Below, in pieces: positions 1-6,095 of a stretch of 8,484 bases of DNA. Both the position numbers and the translations under genes were made by a program. Source of the stretch: an uncultured Collinsella sp. (lineage in GTDB: Bacteria > Actinomycetota > Coriobacteriia > Coriobacteriales > Coriobacteriaceae); the NCBI GenBank assembly GCA_902491915.1, contig CABUJL010000078.1, positions 1 through 8,484 of the forward strand. Direction: 5' to 3'. Numbering within the stretch: the first letter of the stretch is position 1; every line of letters starts with the position of its first letter. The notes under the pieces were generated by a model, which saw only the letters and a list, made by a program, of their open reading frames with translations, was not told the origin of the DNA and did not search any database.

Positions 1-131
1 CCCTACCGGGAGTAGCCCCGACGGTTGACAAAACTATAGGAACACCCAACGACTAGTCATTTAAGAACGTCCCCAATGACTACCCAATGAGTGTGTGGGC
101 GAGCGGATTTTTCCGTTCGGCGATTTGTGTC
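1..131. other. Upstream intergenic stretch with small inverted repeats, no gene seen
   Basis: No convincing coding region is visible. Two fold-back sequences are. TAGTCATT at 54-61 is matched by AATGACTA at 75-82 (8 bp, 13-base spacer), with the small palindrome GACTAGTC at 51-58 overlapping the left arm. A second hairpin at 100-119 has an 8-bp stem with one G-T pair around a loop of four T. A perfect TTGACA lies at 25-30 but has no TATAAT-like partner at a usable distance. The stretch may be the end of an upstream transcription unit or an intergenic repeat; I cannot tell which. Confidence 0.4.
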
Positions 132-158
132 TTGAAAAATGTATATAACGACTATAAC
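132..158 (+). promoter_or_regulatory. Possible promoter for the DMT transporter gene
   Basis: TTGAAA at 132-137 and TATAAC at 153-158 resemble sigma-70 -35 and -10 boxes. The 15-bp spacing is short. TATAACG occurs twice in a row here (144-150 and 153-159), so the exact -10 box is uncertain. A transcript from the second box would begin near base 165, which fits a start codon at 200 and argues against translation from the ATG at 164. Confidence 0.35.
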
Positions 159-160
159 GT
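148..160. promoter_or_regulatory. Degenerate operator-like sequence overlapping the transporter promoter
   Basis: ACGACTATAACGT keeps the outer ACG...CGT and the 13-bp length of the palindromes at 1421-1433 and 7570-7582, with an AT-rich centre. The fourth base of the left arm and most of the centre differ. It overlaps the proposed -10 box, where a repressor would act. This is the weakest member of the proposed operator set. Confidence 0.25.
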
Positions 161-199
161 AGTATGAAAGATATTGGAAACAATACCGAGGAGGCTGCG

Positions 200-1282
200 T
201 TGAAGAAAAGCAATCTGGGCTATGTGCTGGTGCTGATCGCCGCGCTTATGTGGGGCAGCATCGGAATCTTTGTAAACGGCATCTCGGCCATGGGCGTTTC
301 GTCCCAGAGCATGGCCGCCTTTCGCTTGTTGGTCGGAGCGCTTATCTTGGCACCGGTCCTGATGTTTATGGGCTGCCGTCCGGGTGAGGGGTCTACCGTG
401 GCTCAGGGTCCGCTGGCCCTGTTCAAGGCAAGCCCTAAAGAGCTTGTTCCCTGCGCGCTTGTCGGTATCGTCGGTTTGGCCGCCGCCAACACCTGCTATT
501 ACGAGTGCATGGGCGAGGTGGGCATGTCCACGGCCTCGGTGCTGCTCTATACCTCGCCGGTGTTTGGCGTCGTGCTCGGCCGCGTGCTTTATCGCGAGGA
601 CGTGACCCCCAACAAGCTCGTTGCCATTGTCTTTAACATCGTTGGCTGTGTACTTGCAGTGACCAATGGCGACCTTTCCGGTTTCCATTTTTCGGTTTGG
701 GGCGTCACGTCGGGCGTGATTGCAGGCCTTTGTGGTGCGTCGCTCGCGGTGTTTAGCCGAATAGCAACCAAGACGGTCCACCCGCTGGCTGTCACGTTTT
801 GGGGTTTTGTTTTTGGCGGTGCGGTTATGGCGGCCATCGCGGCTCCGTGGCCGGATGTCGCTGCGGCAATGTCGCCACAGCTGTTGTTGTTGTTCCTTGG
901 CTTTGGACTCATCCCCACAGCCGTGGCCTACATCTTATATATGCAGGGTCTGTCCATGGGGCTCGAGACGTCGAAAGTTCCCGTCGTAATGTCATTCGAG
1001 ACGGTCGTCACCGTACTGGTGGGCATTGGTGTCTATGCCGAGTCCGCCGGCGCGATCAAGGTTCTGGGCATTGTGCTTGTGCTCGCATCCATCCTGATTA
1101 TGAACACCGACTTCTCCAAGCTGCGCAACAGTGTGTTTGTCGGTCATGTCATTGAGAGCATGACCTTTAAGCCCAACGCGTGGTGGACCGAAAAATCGCA
1201 GGACATGGATCTGTTTAAGGAACGCACCGGCATCGCGCTGGAACCCACCGTGCAGGAAAGCCCCTGGTACTTCGTGCGATAG
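200..1282 (+). CDS. EamA/DMT-superfamily membrane transporter
   Basis: This is a 10-helix drug/metabolite-transporter protein, probably exporting or importing a small metabolite such as an amino acid; the substrate cannot be read from sequence. I start it at the TTG at 200. GAGGAGG at 188-194 lies five bases before it, and the product then begins MKKSNLGYVL just ahead of the first helix. An in-frame ATG at 164 would add 12 polar residues but has no ribosome site. With the TTG start the protein is 360 residues. Two EamA repeats are visible: about 8-153, opening with LMWGSIGIF (16-24), and about 166-303, with the second-repeat signature SFETVVTVLVG at 265-275 followed by E281. After the last helix comes a hydrophilic tail of roughly 55 residues (305-360) containing NAWW and ending SPWYFVR, longer than usual for the family. 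The gene is followed by the PTS operon on the same strand, 183 bases downstream, with its own promoter region. Confidence 0.85.
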   Translation: MKKSNLGYVLVLIAALMWGSIGIFVNGISAMGVSSQSMAAFRLLVGALILAPVLMFMGCRPGEGSTVAQGPLALFKASPKELVPCALVGIVGLAAANTCYYECMGEVGMSTASVLLYTSPVFGVVLGRVLYREDVTPNKLVAIVFNIVGCVLAVTNGDLSGFHFSVWGVTSGVIAGLCGASLAVFSRIATKTVHPLAVTFWGFVFGGAVMAAIAAPWPDVAAAMSPQLLLLFLGFGLIPTAVAYILYMQGLSMGLETSKVPVVMSFETVVTVLVGIGVYAESAGAIKVLGIVLVLASILIMNTDFSKLRNSVFVGHVIESMTFKPNAWWTEKSQDMDLFKERTGIALEPTVQESPWYFVR

Positions 1283-1341
1283 AGGATTGTGTGCGGCGTC
1301 TGACCTGGGGTTATCCAGCCAGCGCCGGCCTATCCAGCCCC

Positions 1342-1358
1342 AACGTTTCAAGTACGTT
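1342..1358. repeat. Inverted repeat AACGT-N7-ACGTT
   Basis: The arms AACGT (1342-1346) and ACGTT (1354-1358) are identical to those of the palindrome over the PTS promoter (1420-1434), but the gap is seven bases instead of five. It could be a secondary binding site for the same regulator or chance; the changed spacing counts against equal binding. Confidence 0.3.
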
Positions 1359-1361
1359 AAA

Positions 1362-1395
1362 CCCGTCAACGGTCGATTTTCACCCGCGAACGGTC
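1362..1395. promoter_or_regulatory. Tandem 13-bp repeats upstream of the PTS promoter, possible activator sites
   Basis: CCCGTCAACGGTC at 1362-1374 and CCCGCGAACGGTC at 1383-1395 match at 11 of 13 positions. They are offset by 21 bp, two turns of the helix, so a protein could bind both on one face of the DNA. Each contains an imperfect palindrome (CCGT..ACGG in the first, CCG....CGG in the second). They lie upstream of a perfect -10 box that lacks a recognisable -35 box, the usual arrangement when an activator helps RNA polymerase. No regulator can be named from this. Confidence 0.4.
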
Positions 1396-1419
1396 TTTAT
1401 ACTAATTAGCAATATAGGC

Positions 1420-1439
1420 AACGTATAAGACGTTATAAT
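1420..1439 (+). promoter_or_regulatory. PTS operon -10 box with overlapping palindromic operator
   Basis: TATAAT at 1434-1439 matches the sigma-70 -10 consensus exactly. The hexamer 17 bp upstream (1411-1416, AATATA) does not resemble TTGACA. The 15-bp palindrome AACGT-ATAAG-ACGTT (1420-1434) abuts the -10 box and shares one base with it, so a bound protein should block polymerase. Its 13-bp core, read on the other strand, differs at only two positions from the palindrome in front of the GntR gene (7570-7582). This makes that regulator the leading candidate repressor. Confidence 0.55.
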
Positions 1440-1465
1440 GACCATAACGAAAAGGAGGAGGCAAG

Positions 1466-2389
1466 ATGAATCAGATCATTCTCGCATCTCATGGCGGCCT
1501 GGCCGCAGGCGCCAAAGACACGCTCGAGATGGTTCTCGGCGACGTGTCGAACGTCCACGTCGTGTCGCTTGCTCGTGACGACAAGGAGCCCATCACCAAT
1601 AAGGTTGAGGCTATGATCGCCACGTTCAACGCGGACGACACCGTCTATGTGCTGACCGATATGCTCGGCAGCTCGGTCAACAACAACATGGTCGAGCTTT
1701 CCAAGAACGGCACGAAGTTCACGGTTGTCAGCGGTTTCAACATTCCGTTGGCACTGACGCTCGCTATGAGCCCCGTCCCCGTCAAGGGCGCCGAGCTCGC
1801 GGCCCTCATCAACGAGGCCCGCACCGGTCTGACCAACCCCAACGCACCGGTCGAGGCCGCCGCGGCTCCCGCCAAGAAAGCCAAGGCGTCCCGTCACAGC
1901 TCCGGTCCCGCCAAGATCGTCCTCGCACGTCTTGACTACCGTCTGCTGCACGGCCAGGTCGTCTTTACCTGGACCACCAAGGTTCAGGCCGAGCGCATCA
2001 TCGTCGTCGACAACGCTGCCGCCAACGATGACATCAAGAAGGGCGCTCTTAAGCTGGCCAAGCCCCAGGGCGTGCGCCTGAACGTCTTCACCGTCGAGCG
2101 TGCCCTCGCCAAGATGGACAAGCTCAACACCCTCGGCGAGCGCGTCATGTTCGTCTTTGGCAACACGGCCGAGATGCTGCAGTTCTGCCAGGGCTACAAG
2201 CTCGACGCCATCAACCTGGGCGCCACCGCCAACCACGACGGTGCCGATCAGGTCGGCGGCAAGGACAGCTCCGTCTTCCTCGACGCCACCCAGAAGGCCG
2301 ACGTCAACCAGCTGCTCGACATGGGCATCAAGCTCTATGTCCAGCAGACCCCTACGTATCAGAGCGTCGACATCGACGCCAAGCTGTAA
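1466..2389 (+). CDS. Mannose-family PTS EIIA-EIIB fusion protein
   Basis: This cytoplasmic protein carries phosphate from HPr to the incoming sugar in a mannose/fructose/sorbose-type phosphotransferase system. The EIIA domain (about 1-125) opens with IILASHGGLAAG; H9 is the expected phosphorylated histidine, and D65 in VLTDMLGSS sits where family members keep an aspartate. An Ala/Pro/Lys-rich linker (about 126-147) joins it to the EIIB domain (148-307). There, RLDYRLLHGQVVFTW is the family signature and H162 is the expected phospho-accepting residue. The length (307 residues) and order match ManX-type EIIAB fusions, but the neighbouring deglycase makes a mannose role unlikely. The start is firm: AAGGAGGAGG at 1452-1461 precedes the ATG. 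EIIC follows after 36 bases. Codons are strongly skewed to C/G-ending forms, as expected for a highly expressed gene. Confidence 0.93.
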   Translation: MNQIILASHGGLAAGAKDTLEMVLGDVSNVHVVSLARDDKEPITNKVEAMIATFNADDTVYVLTDMLGSSVNNNMVELSKNGTKFTVVSGFNIPLALTLAMSPVPVKGAELAALINEARTGLTNPNAPVEAAAAPAKKAKASRHSSGPAKIVLARLDYRLLHGQVVFTWTTKVQAERIIVVDNAAANDDIKKGALKLAKPQGVRLNVFTVERALAKMDKLNTLGERVMFVFGNTAEMLQFCQGYKLDAINLGATANHDGADQVGGKDSSVFLDATQKADVNQLLDMGIKLYVQQTPTYQSVDIDAKL

Positions 2390-2425
2390 TCAACCAGGCT
2401 TTTGCCTGACTGAAAGGAGAAGGGT

Positions 2426-3220
2426 ATGAATACGTTCATCAGTGCGGTGCTCGTCGGCCTCGTCGGCGTGTTCTGCATGTGGGACTCCCGCCTGCTCGGT
2501 CGTCTTAACTTCGAGCAGCCCCTCGTTGGCGCTACGCTCGTCGGTCTGCTGCTGGGCGATGTGCCCACCGGCCTTGCCGTCGGTGCCGCCGTCGAGCTCG
2601 TGTCCATGGGCCTGGTGCAGGTCGGCGCTGCCGTTCCGCCCGATATGGTCCTGGGCGGCATCGTGGCCGCTGCCTTTGCGTGCCTGACCGATGCTTCCGC
2701 CGAGACCGCCATGACGATCGCCATCCCGGTCGCCGTCCTGGGTCAGCTCCTCGGCATCGTGTTCCGTTCCATCATCGCCGCCCTCACCCATGTGGCAGAT
2801 AACGCGATCGATAACGGAAAGTTCAAGACCGCCTACCGTATGCACATCTGCGCCGGCTCCGGTCTGTACGCCGTCATGTACTTCCTGCCGATCTTCCTCG
2901 CCGTCTTTGTTGGCACCGACCTGGTTCAGGCCATCGTCAACATGGTTCCCGAGTGGCTGTCCACTGGTCTTAACGTTTCGACCAAGATCATGACCGCCTA
3001 CGGCTTGGCCCTGCTGCTCACCATGATGATCAAGAAGGGTATGACTCCGTTCCTGTTCATCGGTTTCCTGCTCGCCGCTTACCTCAACCTGTCCGTCATC
3101 GCGGTCGCTCTGATCGGTGTGTGCCTGGCTGTCGTCTTCATGGGCTTCAAGTTCAACGGTTCCCATGCAGCCGCCGGTGTCGATTCCGACTACGATCCGC
3201 TCGAAGACGACGAAGACTAA
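2426..3220 (+). CDS. Mannose-family PTS EIIC membrane component
   Basis: EIIC forms part of the membrane channel that moves the sugar or glycated amine during phosphorylation, together with EIID. The 264-residue product is hydrophobic throughout. It shows the conserved region GLLLGDVPTGLAVGAAVEL at 40-58, continuing to MGLVQVGAAVPPD (61-73). The last 12 residues, DSDYDPLEDDED, form a highly acidic tail that may lie in the cytoplasm near the EIIAB protein (inference). AAGGAG at 2414-2419 lies six bases before the ATG. The stop codon (3218-3220) directly adjoins the GGAGG used by the EIID gene, so the two are probably translated together. Confidence 0.93.
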   Translation: MNTFISAVLVGLVGVFCMWDSRLLGRLNFEQPLVGATLVGLLLGDVPTGLAVGAAVELVSMGLVQVGAAVPPDMVLGGIVAAAFACLTDASAETAMTIAIPVAVLGQLLGIVFRSIIAALTHVADNAIDNGKFKTAYRMHICAGSGLYAVMYFLPIFLAVFVGTDLVQAIVNMVPEWLSTGLNVSTKIMTAYGLALLLTMMIKKGMTPFLFIGFLLAAYLNLSVIAVALIGVCLAVVFMGFKFNGSHAAAGVDSDYDPLEDDED

Positions 3221-3233
3221 GGAGGAACACACT

Positions 3234-4067
3234 ATGGCAACCGCAACCAAGGACGTGTCCCTGAACAAGAAGGTCAGCCAGTTCTTCTGGCGCTCCTGGG
3301 CCATCCAGGCCTCTTGGAACTACGAGCGTCAGATGAACATGGGCTTCCTCTACGGCATGGTTCCCACGCTCGATCGCCTCTATCCGGATGAGTCCGACCC
3401 CAAGCAGCTCGCTGCTAAGAAAGAGGCTTACCACCGTCACATGGCGTTCTACAACTGCACCCCGCAGACGAGCGCTTTCATCCTGGGCCTCTCCGCCTCC
3501 ATGGAGGAGGAGTACGCCAAGGATCCCGAGAACTTCGATCCCGATTCGATCAACGCGGTCAAGACCTCCCTCATGGGTCCGCTTTCCGGCATCGGTGACT
3601 CCTTCTTCCAGGGCACCATCCGCGTTATCGCCTTTGGCCTGGGCGTTCAGCTGGCCCAGCAGGGCTCCATCATGGGCCCGATCCTGGCTATGCTCATCTC
3701 CATCGTCCCCTCTGTGCTGATCACTTGGTTCGCAGCCAAGATGGGTTATCAGGGCGGCCACGAGTACCTGAGCAAGCTTCAGGGCGGCGACCTCATGGAG
3801 AAGCTCATGTATGTCTGCGGCATCGTGGGTCTTATGTCCGTGGGCGGCATGATCGCTACGCTGATCGGCGCCACCACCCCGCTGCAGTTCGCTGAGGGCA
3901 CCGTCGTGATCCAGGACATCCTGGACGGCATGATGCCCCAGATGATCTCCCTCGGCCTCACTGGCCTTATGTACTGGCTCATCAAGAAGAACGTCAACAC
4001 CGGTTGGCTTCTCGTGATCGCCATTGTGGGCGGCATCGCCCTCTCCGCGGTCGGCATCCTGGCTTAG
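3234..4067 (+). CDS. Mannose-family PTS EIID membrane component
   Basis: EIID is the partner of EIIC and is found only in the mannose-type PTS family. I chose the ATG at 3234: GGAGG at 3221-3225 is eight bases upstream, whereas earlier in-frame starts would overlap EIIC. The 277-residue product has the usual soluble N-terminal part, with the family pattern FFWRSWAIQASWNYERQMNMG at 17-37 (shown here as one motif: aromatic, RS, QASWNYE, GF) and a P-x-x-x-x-LYP segment near 44-51. MGPLSGIGDSFFQGTIR follows at 114-130. Hydrophobic segments occupy about 131-167, 191-213 and 234-277. With the two preceding genes it completes the transporter. Confidence 0.93.
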   Translation: MATATKDVSLNKKVSQFFWRSWAIQASWNYERQMNMGFLYGMVPTLDRLYPDESDPKQLAAKKEAYHRHMAFYNCTPQTSAFILGLSASMEEEYAKDPENFDPDSINAVKTSLMGPLSGIGDSFFQGTIRVIAFGLGVQLAQQGSIMGPILAMLISIVPSVLITWFAAKMGYQGGHEYLSKLQGGDLMEKLMYVCGIVGLMSVGGMIATLIGATTPLQFAEGTVVIQDILDGMMPQMISLGLTGLMYWLIKKNVNTGWLLVIAIVGGIALSAVGILA

Positions 4068-4101
4068 TCGCGACTAAGCGCCTAACCGCTTTCCCCCGGG
4101 G

Positions 4102-4132
4102 GCCTGCCTGGCATCCCATACCCCAGGCAGGC
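4102..4132 (+). other. Stem-loop between EIID and the deglycase gene
   Basis: GCCTGCCTGG (4102-4111) pairs perfectly with CCAGGCAGGC (4123-4132) around an 11-base loop. It is not followed by a run of T, so it is a poor intrinsic terminator. It may instead protect the upstream PTS message from 3' decay or set the ratio between transporter and deglycase. The 10-bp palindrome CCCCCGGGGG (4093-4102) adjoins it. Confidence 0.55.
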
Positions 4133-4146
4133 TTCCATCCCTATAC

Positions 4147-4172
4147 GTGACAAGGGGCAGTCCCTTTGTCAC
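4147..4172 (+). other. Second stem-loop in the EIID-deglycase gap
   Basis: Bases 4147-4157 and 4162-4172 form an 11-bp stem (outer GTGACAA / TTGTCAC, inner G/C pairs, one G-T pair) with a CAGT loop. No T run follows. The bases just ahead, TATACGT (4142-4148), equal one half of the GntR-gene palindrome but have no second half. No promoter for the deglycase gene was recognised in this 197-base gap, so I place that gene in the PTS operon. Confidence 0.5.
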
Positions 4173-4264
4173 ATCCTCAACGGGCCGGCGACTCGGTCCA
4201 AATCACGGTAACCCTGCGAGCGCCCGGCAATGTGGCGCCGCAAAAATCGAAAGGAATGTGTCAG

Positions 4265-5248
4265 ATGTACGAGATCGACCTTAACCTCCCTAAGCAGATC
4301 GTCGCTGACGTCCTGTCCAACCACGAGATCCACAGCGTCGCCTTCGTCGGCTGCGGCGCTTCCATGTCCGACCTTTACCCCGCCAAGTACTTCCTGGCCA
4401 ACAACACGGACAAGCTGAACGTTCAGATCTTCACCGCTAACGAGTTCAACTACGACACGCCTTCCTGGGTCAACGAGCACACCTTCGTGATCACCTGCTC
4501 CCTCGGTGGCTCCACGCCCGAGACCGTCGAGGCCAACAAGACCGCCAAGAAGCACAACTGCCCGGTCGTCTCCCTCACCAACAAGGCTGGCTCCGCTCTG
4601 ACCGTCGACGCTGACTACGTCATCGTTCACGGCTTCCACGCCAACTTCGCTGCCAAGTGCGAGAAGCCCGGCTACGCCATCGCTCTTGCTGTCGAGATCC
4701 TTCAGCAGACCGAGGGCTATGACCACTACGAGGACATGATCACCGGCCTCACCAACGTCTTTGAGCTCTGCGAGAACGCTGCTCAGTCCTGCAAGAAGCT
4801 CGCCAAGAAGTTCGCCGAGGACTTCAAGGACGACAAGATGATTTACTTCATGGCTTCCGGTGCCTCCGAGAAGATGGCTTATTCTCACGCCGCCTTCCTG
4901 TTCACCGAGATGCAGTGGATCGACGCCGCCGCCTACAACACCGGCGAGTACTTCCACGGCCCGTTCGAGGTTTCCACCGAGGGTAAGCCCTACGTCTTCT
5001 TCATGTCCGATGGCGCCACCCGTCCGATGGACGCCCGCGCCCTCACCTTCCTTGAGCGCATGGGCGCCAAGGTCGCTCTGATTGACTCCAAGGACTACGG
5101 CCTGGCTGATGCCGTGCCCGCGAGCGTCATCACCTACTTCAACCCGCTGCTGCACCTCGCCGTTATGCGCGAGTATGGCAACCAGATCGCCGAGGCTCGT
5201 CAGCACCCGCTGACCATGCGTCGCTACATGTGGAAGCTTTCCTACTAA
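4265..5248 (+). CDS. SIS-domain sugar-amine 6-phosphate deglycase (FrlB/Gfr type)
   Basis: Likely cleaves a 6-phosphorylated Amadori compound (fructoselysine 6-phosphate, glucoselysine 6-phosphate or a relative) to a hexose 6-phosphate and the free amine in the cytoplasm. The 327-residue protein has two SIS folds. The first has FVGCGASMSD (27-36) and TCSLGGSTPETVEA (77-90), the phosphosugar-binding loop. The second begins near 192, with MASGASEKMA (196-205) and EYFHGPFE (228-235). E215 and H231 are 16 residues apart, the spacing I recall for the catalytic Glu/His pair of the related deglycase FraB. The C terminus HPLTMRRYMWKLSY resembles FrlB. AAGGA at 4251-4255 lies nine bases before the ATG at 4265, so I prefer it to ATG 4256, which overlaps the ribosome site. 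A glucosamine-phosphate isomerase-like role is less likely because no glutaminase domain is present. Substrate identity is inferred. Confidence 0.75.
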   Translation: MYEIDLNLPKQIVADVLSNHEIHSVAFVGCGASMSDLYPAKYFLANNTDKLNVQIFTANEFNYDTPSWVNEHTFVITCSLGGSTPETVEANKTAKKHNCPVVSLTNKAGSALTVDADYVIVHGFHANFAAKCEKPGYAIALAVEILQQTEGYDHYEDMITGLTNVFELCENAAQSCKKLAKKFAEDFKDDKMIYFMASGASEKMAYSHAAFLFTEMQWIDAAAYNTGEYFHGPFEVSTEGKPYVFFMSDGATRPMDARALTFLERMGAKVALIDSKDYGLADAVPASVITYFNPLLHLAVMREYGNQIAEARQHPLTMRRYMWKLSY

Positions 5249-5252
5249 TCAC

Positions 5253-5267
5253 AAGTAAGTAGACCTT
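5253..5267. repeat. Possible solo copy of the fold-back element terminus
   Basis: AAGTAAGTAGACCTT matches 13 of 15 bases of the terminal arm of the nested element at 6136-6254. It lies five bases after the deglycase stop codon. With neighbouring bases it can form a short hairpin (GTAAG/CTTAC, 5255-5269). A partial element or chance similarity are both possible. Confidence 0.3.
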
Positions 5268-5282
5268 ACAGGTTGATTGAGA

Positions 5283-5314
5283 GGGGATGGGGTTTGCGCC
5301 CCGTCCCCTTTTTT
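5283..5314 (+). terminator. Rho-independent terminator of the PTS/deglycase operon
   Basis: GGGGATGGGG (5283-5292) pairs with CCCCGTCCCC (5299-5308), ten pairs including one T-G, around the loop TTTGCG. Six T follow (5309-5314). It lies 34 bases after the deglycase stop codon and should end the transcript from the PTS promoter. Confidence 0.88.
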
Positions 5315-5352
5315 GCTCTGGGGAGGGCGTGTCTGTCGTGTCATAAAACCCC

Positions 5353-5393
5353 AGATAAAACCTACCAAAATAAACCTGTCCCTTTTTGGCAGG
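5353..5393. repeat. Intergenic palindromic repeat, copy 1
   Basis: This 41-bp sequence matches the one at 7487-7527 at 37 of 41 positions. Arms CCTACCAAAA (5361-5370) and TTTTGGCAGG (5384-5393) pair with a single A-C mismatch across a 13-base loop. Both copies lie between an intrinsic terminator and the next gene. Here the right arm ends one base before the GGGAGG used by the HAD gene, so the folded RNA could affect access to that ribosome site. It looks like a dispersed non-coding repeat rather than part of a gene. Confidence 0.7.
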
Positions 5394-5408
5394 TGGGAGG
5401 AGATGCGT

Positions 5409-6038
5409 ATGATCAAGGCGGTGCTGTTTGACATGGACGGAGTGCTGGTCGATACCGAGTGGTTCTACAACCGTCGCCGCGTGGCGTTTATGGAGGAGAA
5501 GGGCTTCCACTTTGACGAGATCCCCGATCTTTCGGGGTCTAACGAGCCTGCCATTTGGGAGGCGCTGGTGCCCGACGATGTTGAGCTGCGCGAGCGCCTT
5601 CGCGTGGAGTACAAGCAGGTCTACAGCCCGGACCACCCCGTTCCGTATGCCGAGCTGCTCAACGAGCAGACGGAGCCGGTGATGCGCGCACTGCACGAGC
5701 GCGGCGTGAAGTGTGCCATCGCGAGCTCGTCCTATCGCGAGTTGATCGACGAGCTGGTGGAGATTGCCGGTATCCCCGACGTGCTGGACTACACCATCAG
5801 CGGTCACGAGTGCAGTGCGTTTAAGCCCGACCCCGAGATCTACCTGCGTGCCATGGAGGCGCTGGGGGTGGAGCCTGCCGAGTGCCTGGTTATCGAGGAT
5901 TCGCCTTTGGGGATCGAGGCTGGCAAACGTTCCGGCGCCCGCGTCCTGGCACTGCGTCCGCACGAGGGCGTCAACCTCGATCAATCGCGAGCCGATGCCG
6001 TTATTGATAATCTGACCGATATTTTGGCCGCTTTGTAG
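5409..6038 (+). CDS. HAD-superfamily phosphatase/phosphoglucomutase-like protein
   Basis: A 209-residue hydrolase of the HAD subfamily I group, similar to beta-phosphoglucomutases and small sugar-phosphate phosphatases. All four HAD motifs are present: FDMDGVLVDTE with D8 as nucleophile and D10 as acid/base; IASSS with S106-S108; K139 in FKPDPEIY; and E163/D164 in VIEDSPLGIEAG. Residues about 15-85 form the helical cap. The ATG at 5409 has GGGAGG (5395-5400) eight bases upstream; the in-frame ATG at 5403 is too close to that site. The gene follows the operon terminator, and I see no convincing promoter of its own, so read-through or a weak promoter in 5315-5400 must serve it. A role in handling a phosphosugar from the neighbouring deglycase pathway is possible but rests on position only. 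Confidence 0.85.
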   Translation: MIKAVLFDMDGVLVDTEWFYNRRRVAFMEEKGFHFDEIPDLSGSNEPAIWEALVPDDVELRERLRVEYKQVYSPDHPVPYAELLNEQTEPVMRALHERGVKCAIASSSYRELIDELVEIAGIPDVLDYTISGHECSAFKPDPEIYLRAMEALGVEPAECLVIEDSPLGIEAGKRSGARVLALRPHEGVNLDQSRADAVIDNLTDILAAL

Positions 6039-6095
6039 TGTCAATCCGCCGCGAGAAGCACGGGTTCAAACGTTTTTTGCGGTGGACTGGCTCAA

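Noticed and set aside
25..30. Perfect TTGACA near the window start as a promoter
   Set aside because: No -10-like hexamer lies 15-19 bp downstream, and no gene begins nearby.
1283..1465. Sigma-54 promoter, common before mannose-type PTS operons in Firmicutes
   Set aside because: No TGGCAC-N5-TTGCA-like sequence was seen, and no LevR-type activator gene is in the window. A perfect sigma-70 TATAAT is present instead.
1433..2236. Minus-strand open frame (267 codons) across the EIIAB gene
   Set aside because: Antisense to the EIIAB fusion, with no family features; explained by codon bias.
3117..3233. EIID start inside the EIIC gene
   Set aside because: It would overlap EIIC by about 100 bases and ignore the GGAGG before the ATG at 3234.
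2390..3304. Minus-strand open frame (304 codons) across EIIC
   Set aside because: Low-complexity D/H/G-rich translation with no motif, opposite an unmistakable EIIC gene.
1466..4067. Calling the PTS a mannose transporter (manXYZ)
   Set aside because: The family also carries fructose, sorbose, N-acetylated sugars and glycated amines. The adjacent deglycase points away from mannose, so no gene symbols are given.
4166..4264. N-terminal extension of the deglycase from TTG 4166
   Set aside because: The 33 extra residues would be encoded by a stem-loop and leader DNA. There is no ribosome site at 4166, while AAGGA serves the ATG at 4265.
4169..5206. Long minus-strand open frame (345 codons) opposite the deglycase gene
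   Set aside because: The opposite strand encodes a clear SIS protein. Strong third-position GC bias leaves long open frames on the other strand, and this translation is rich in G, V, L and E with no recognisable domain.
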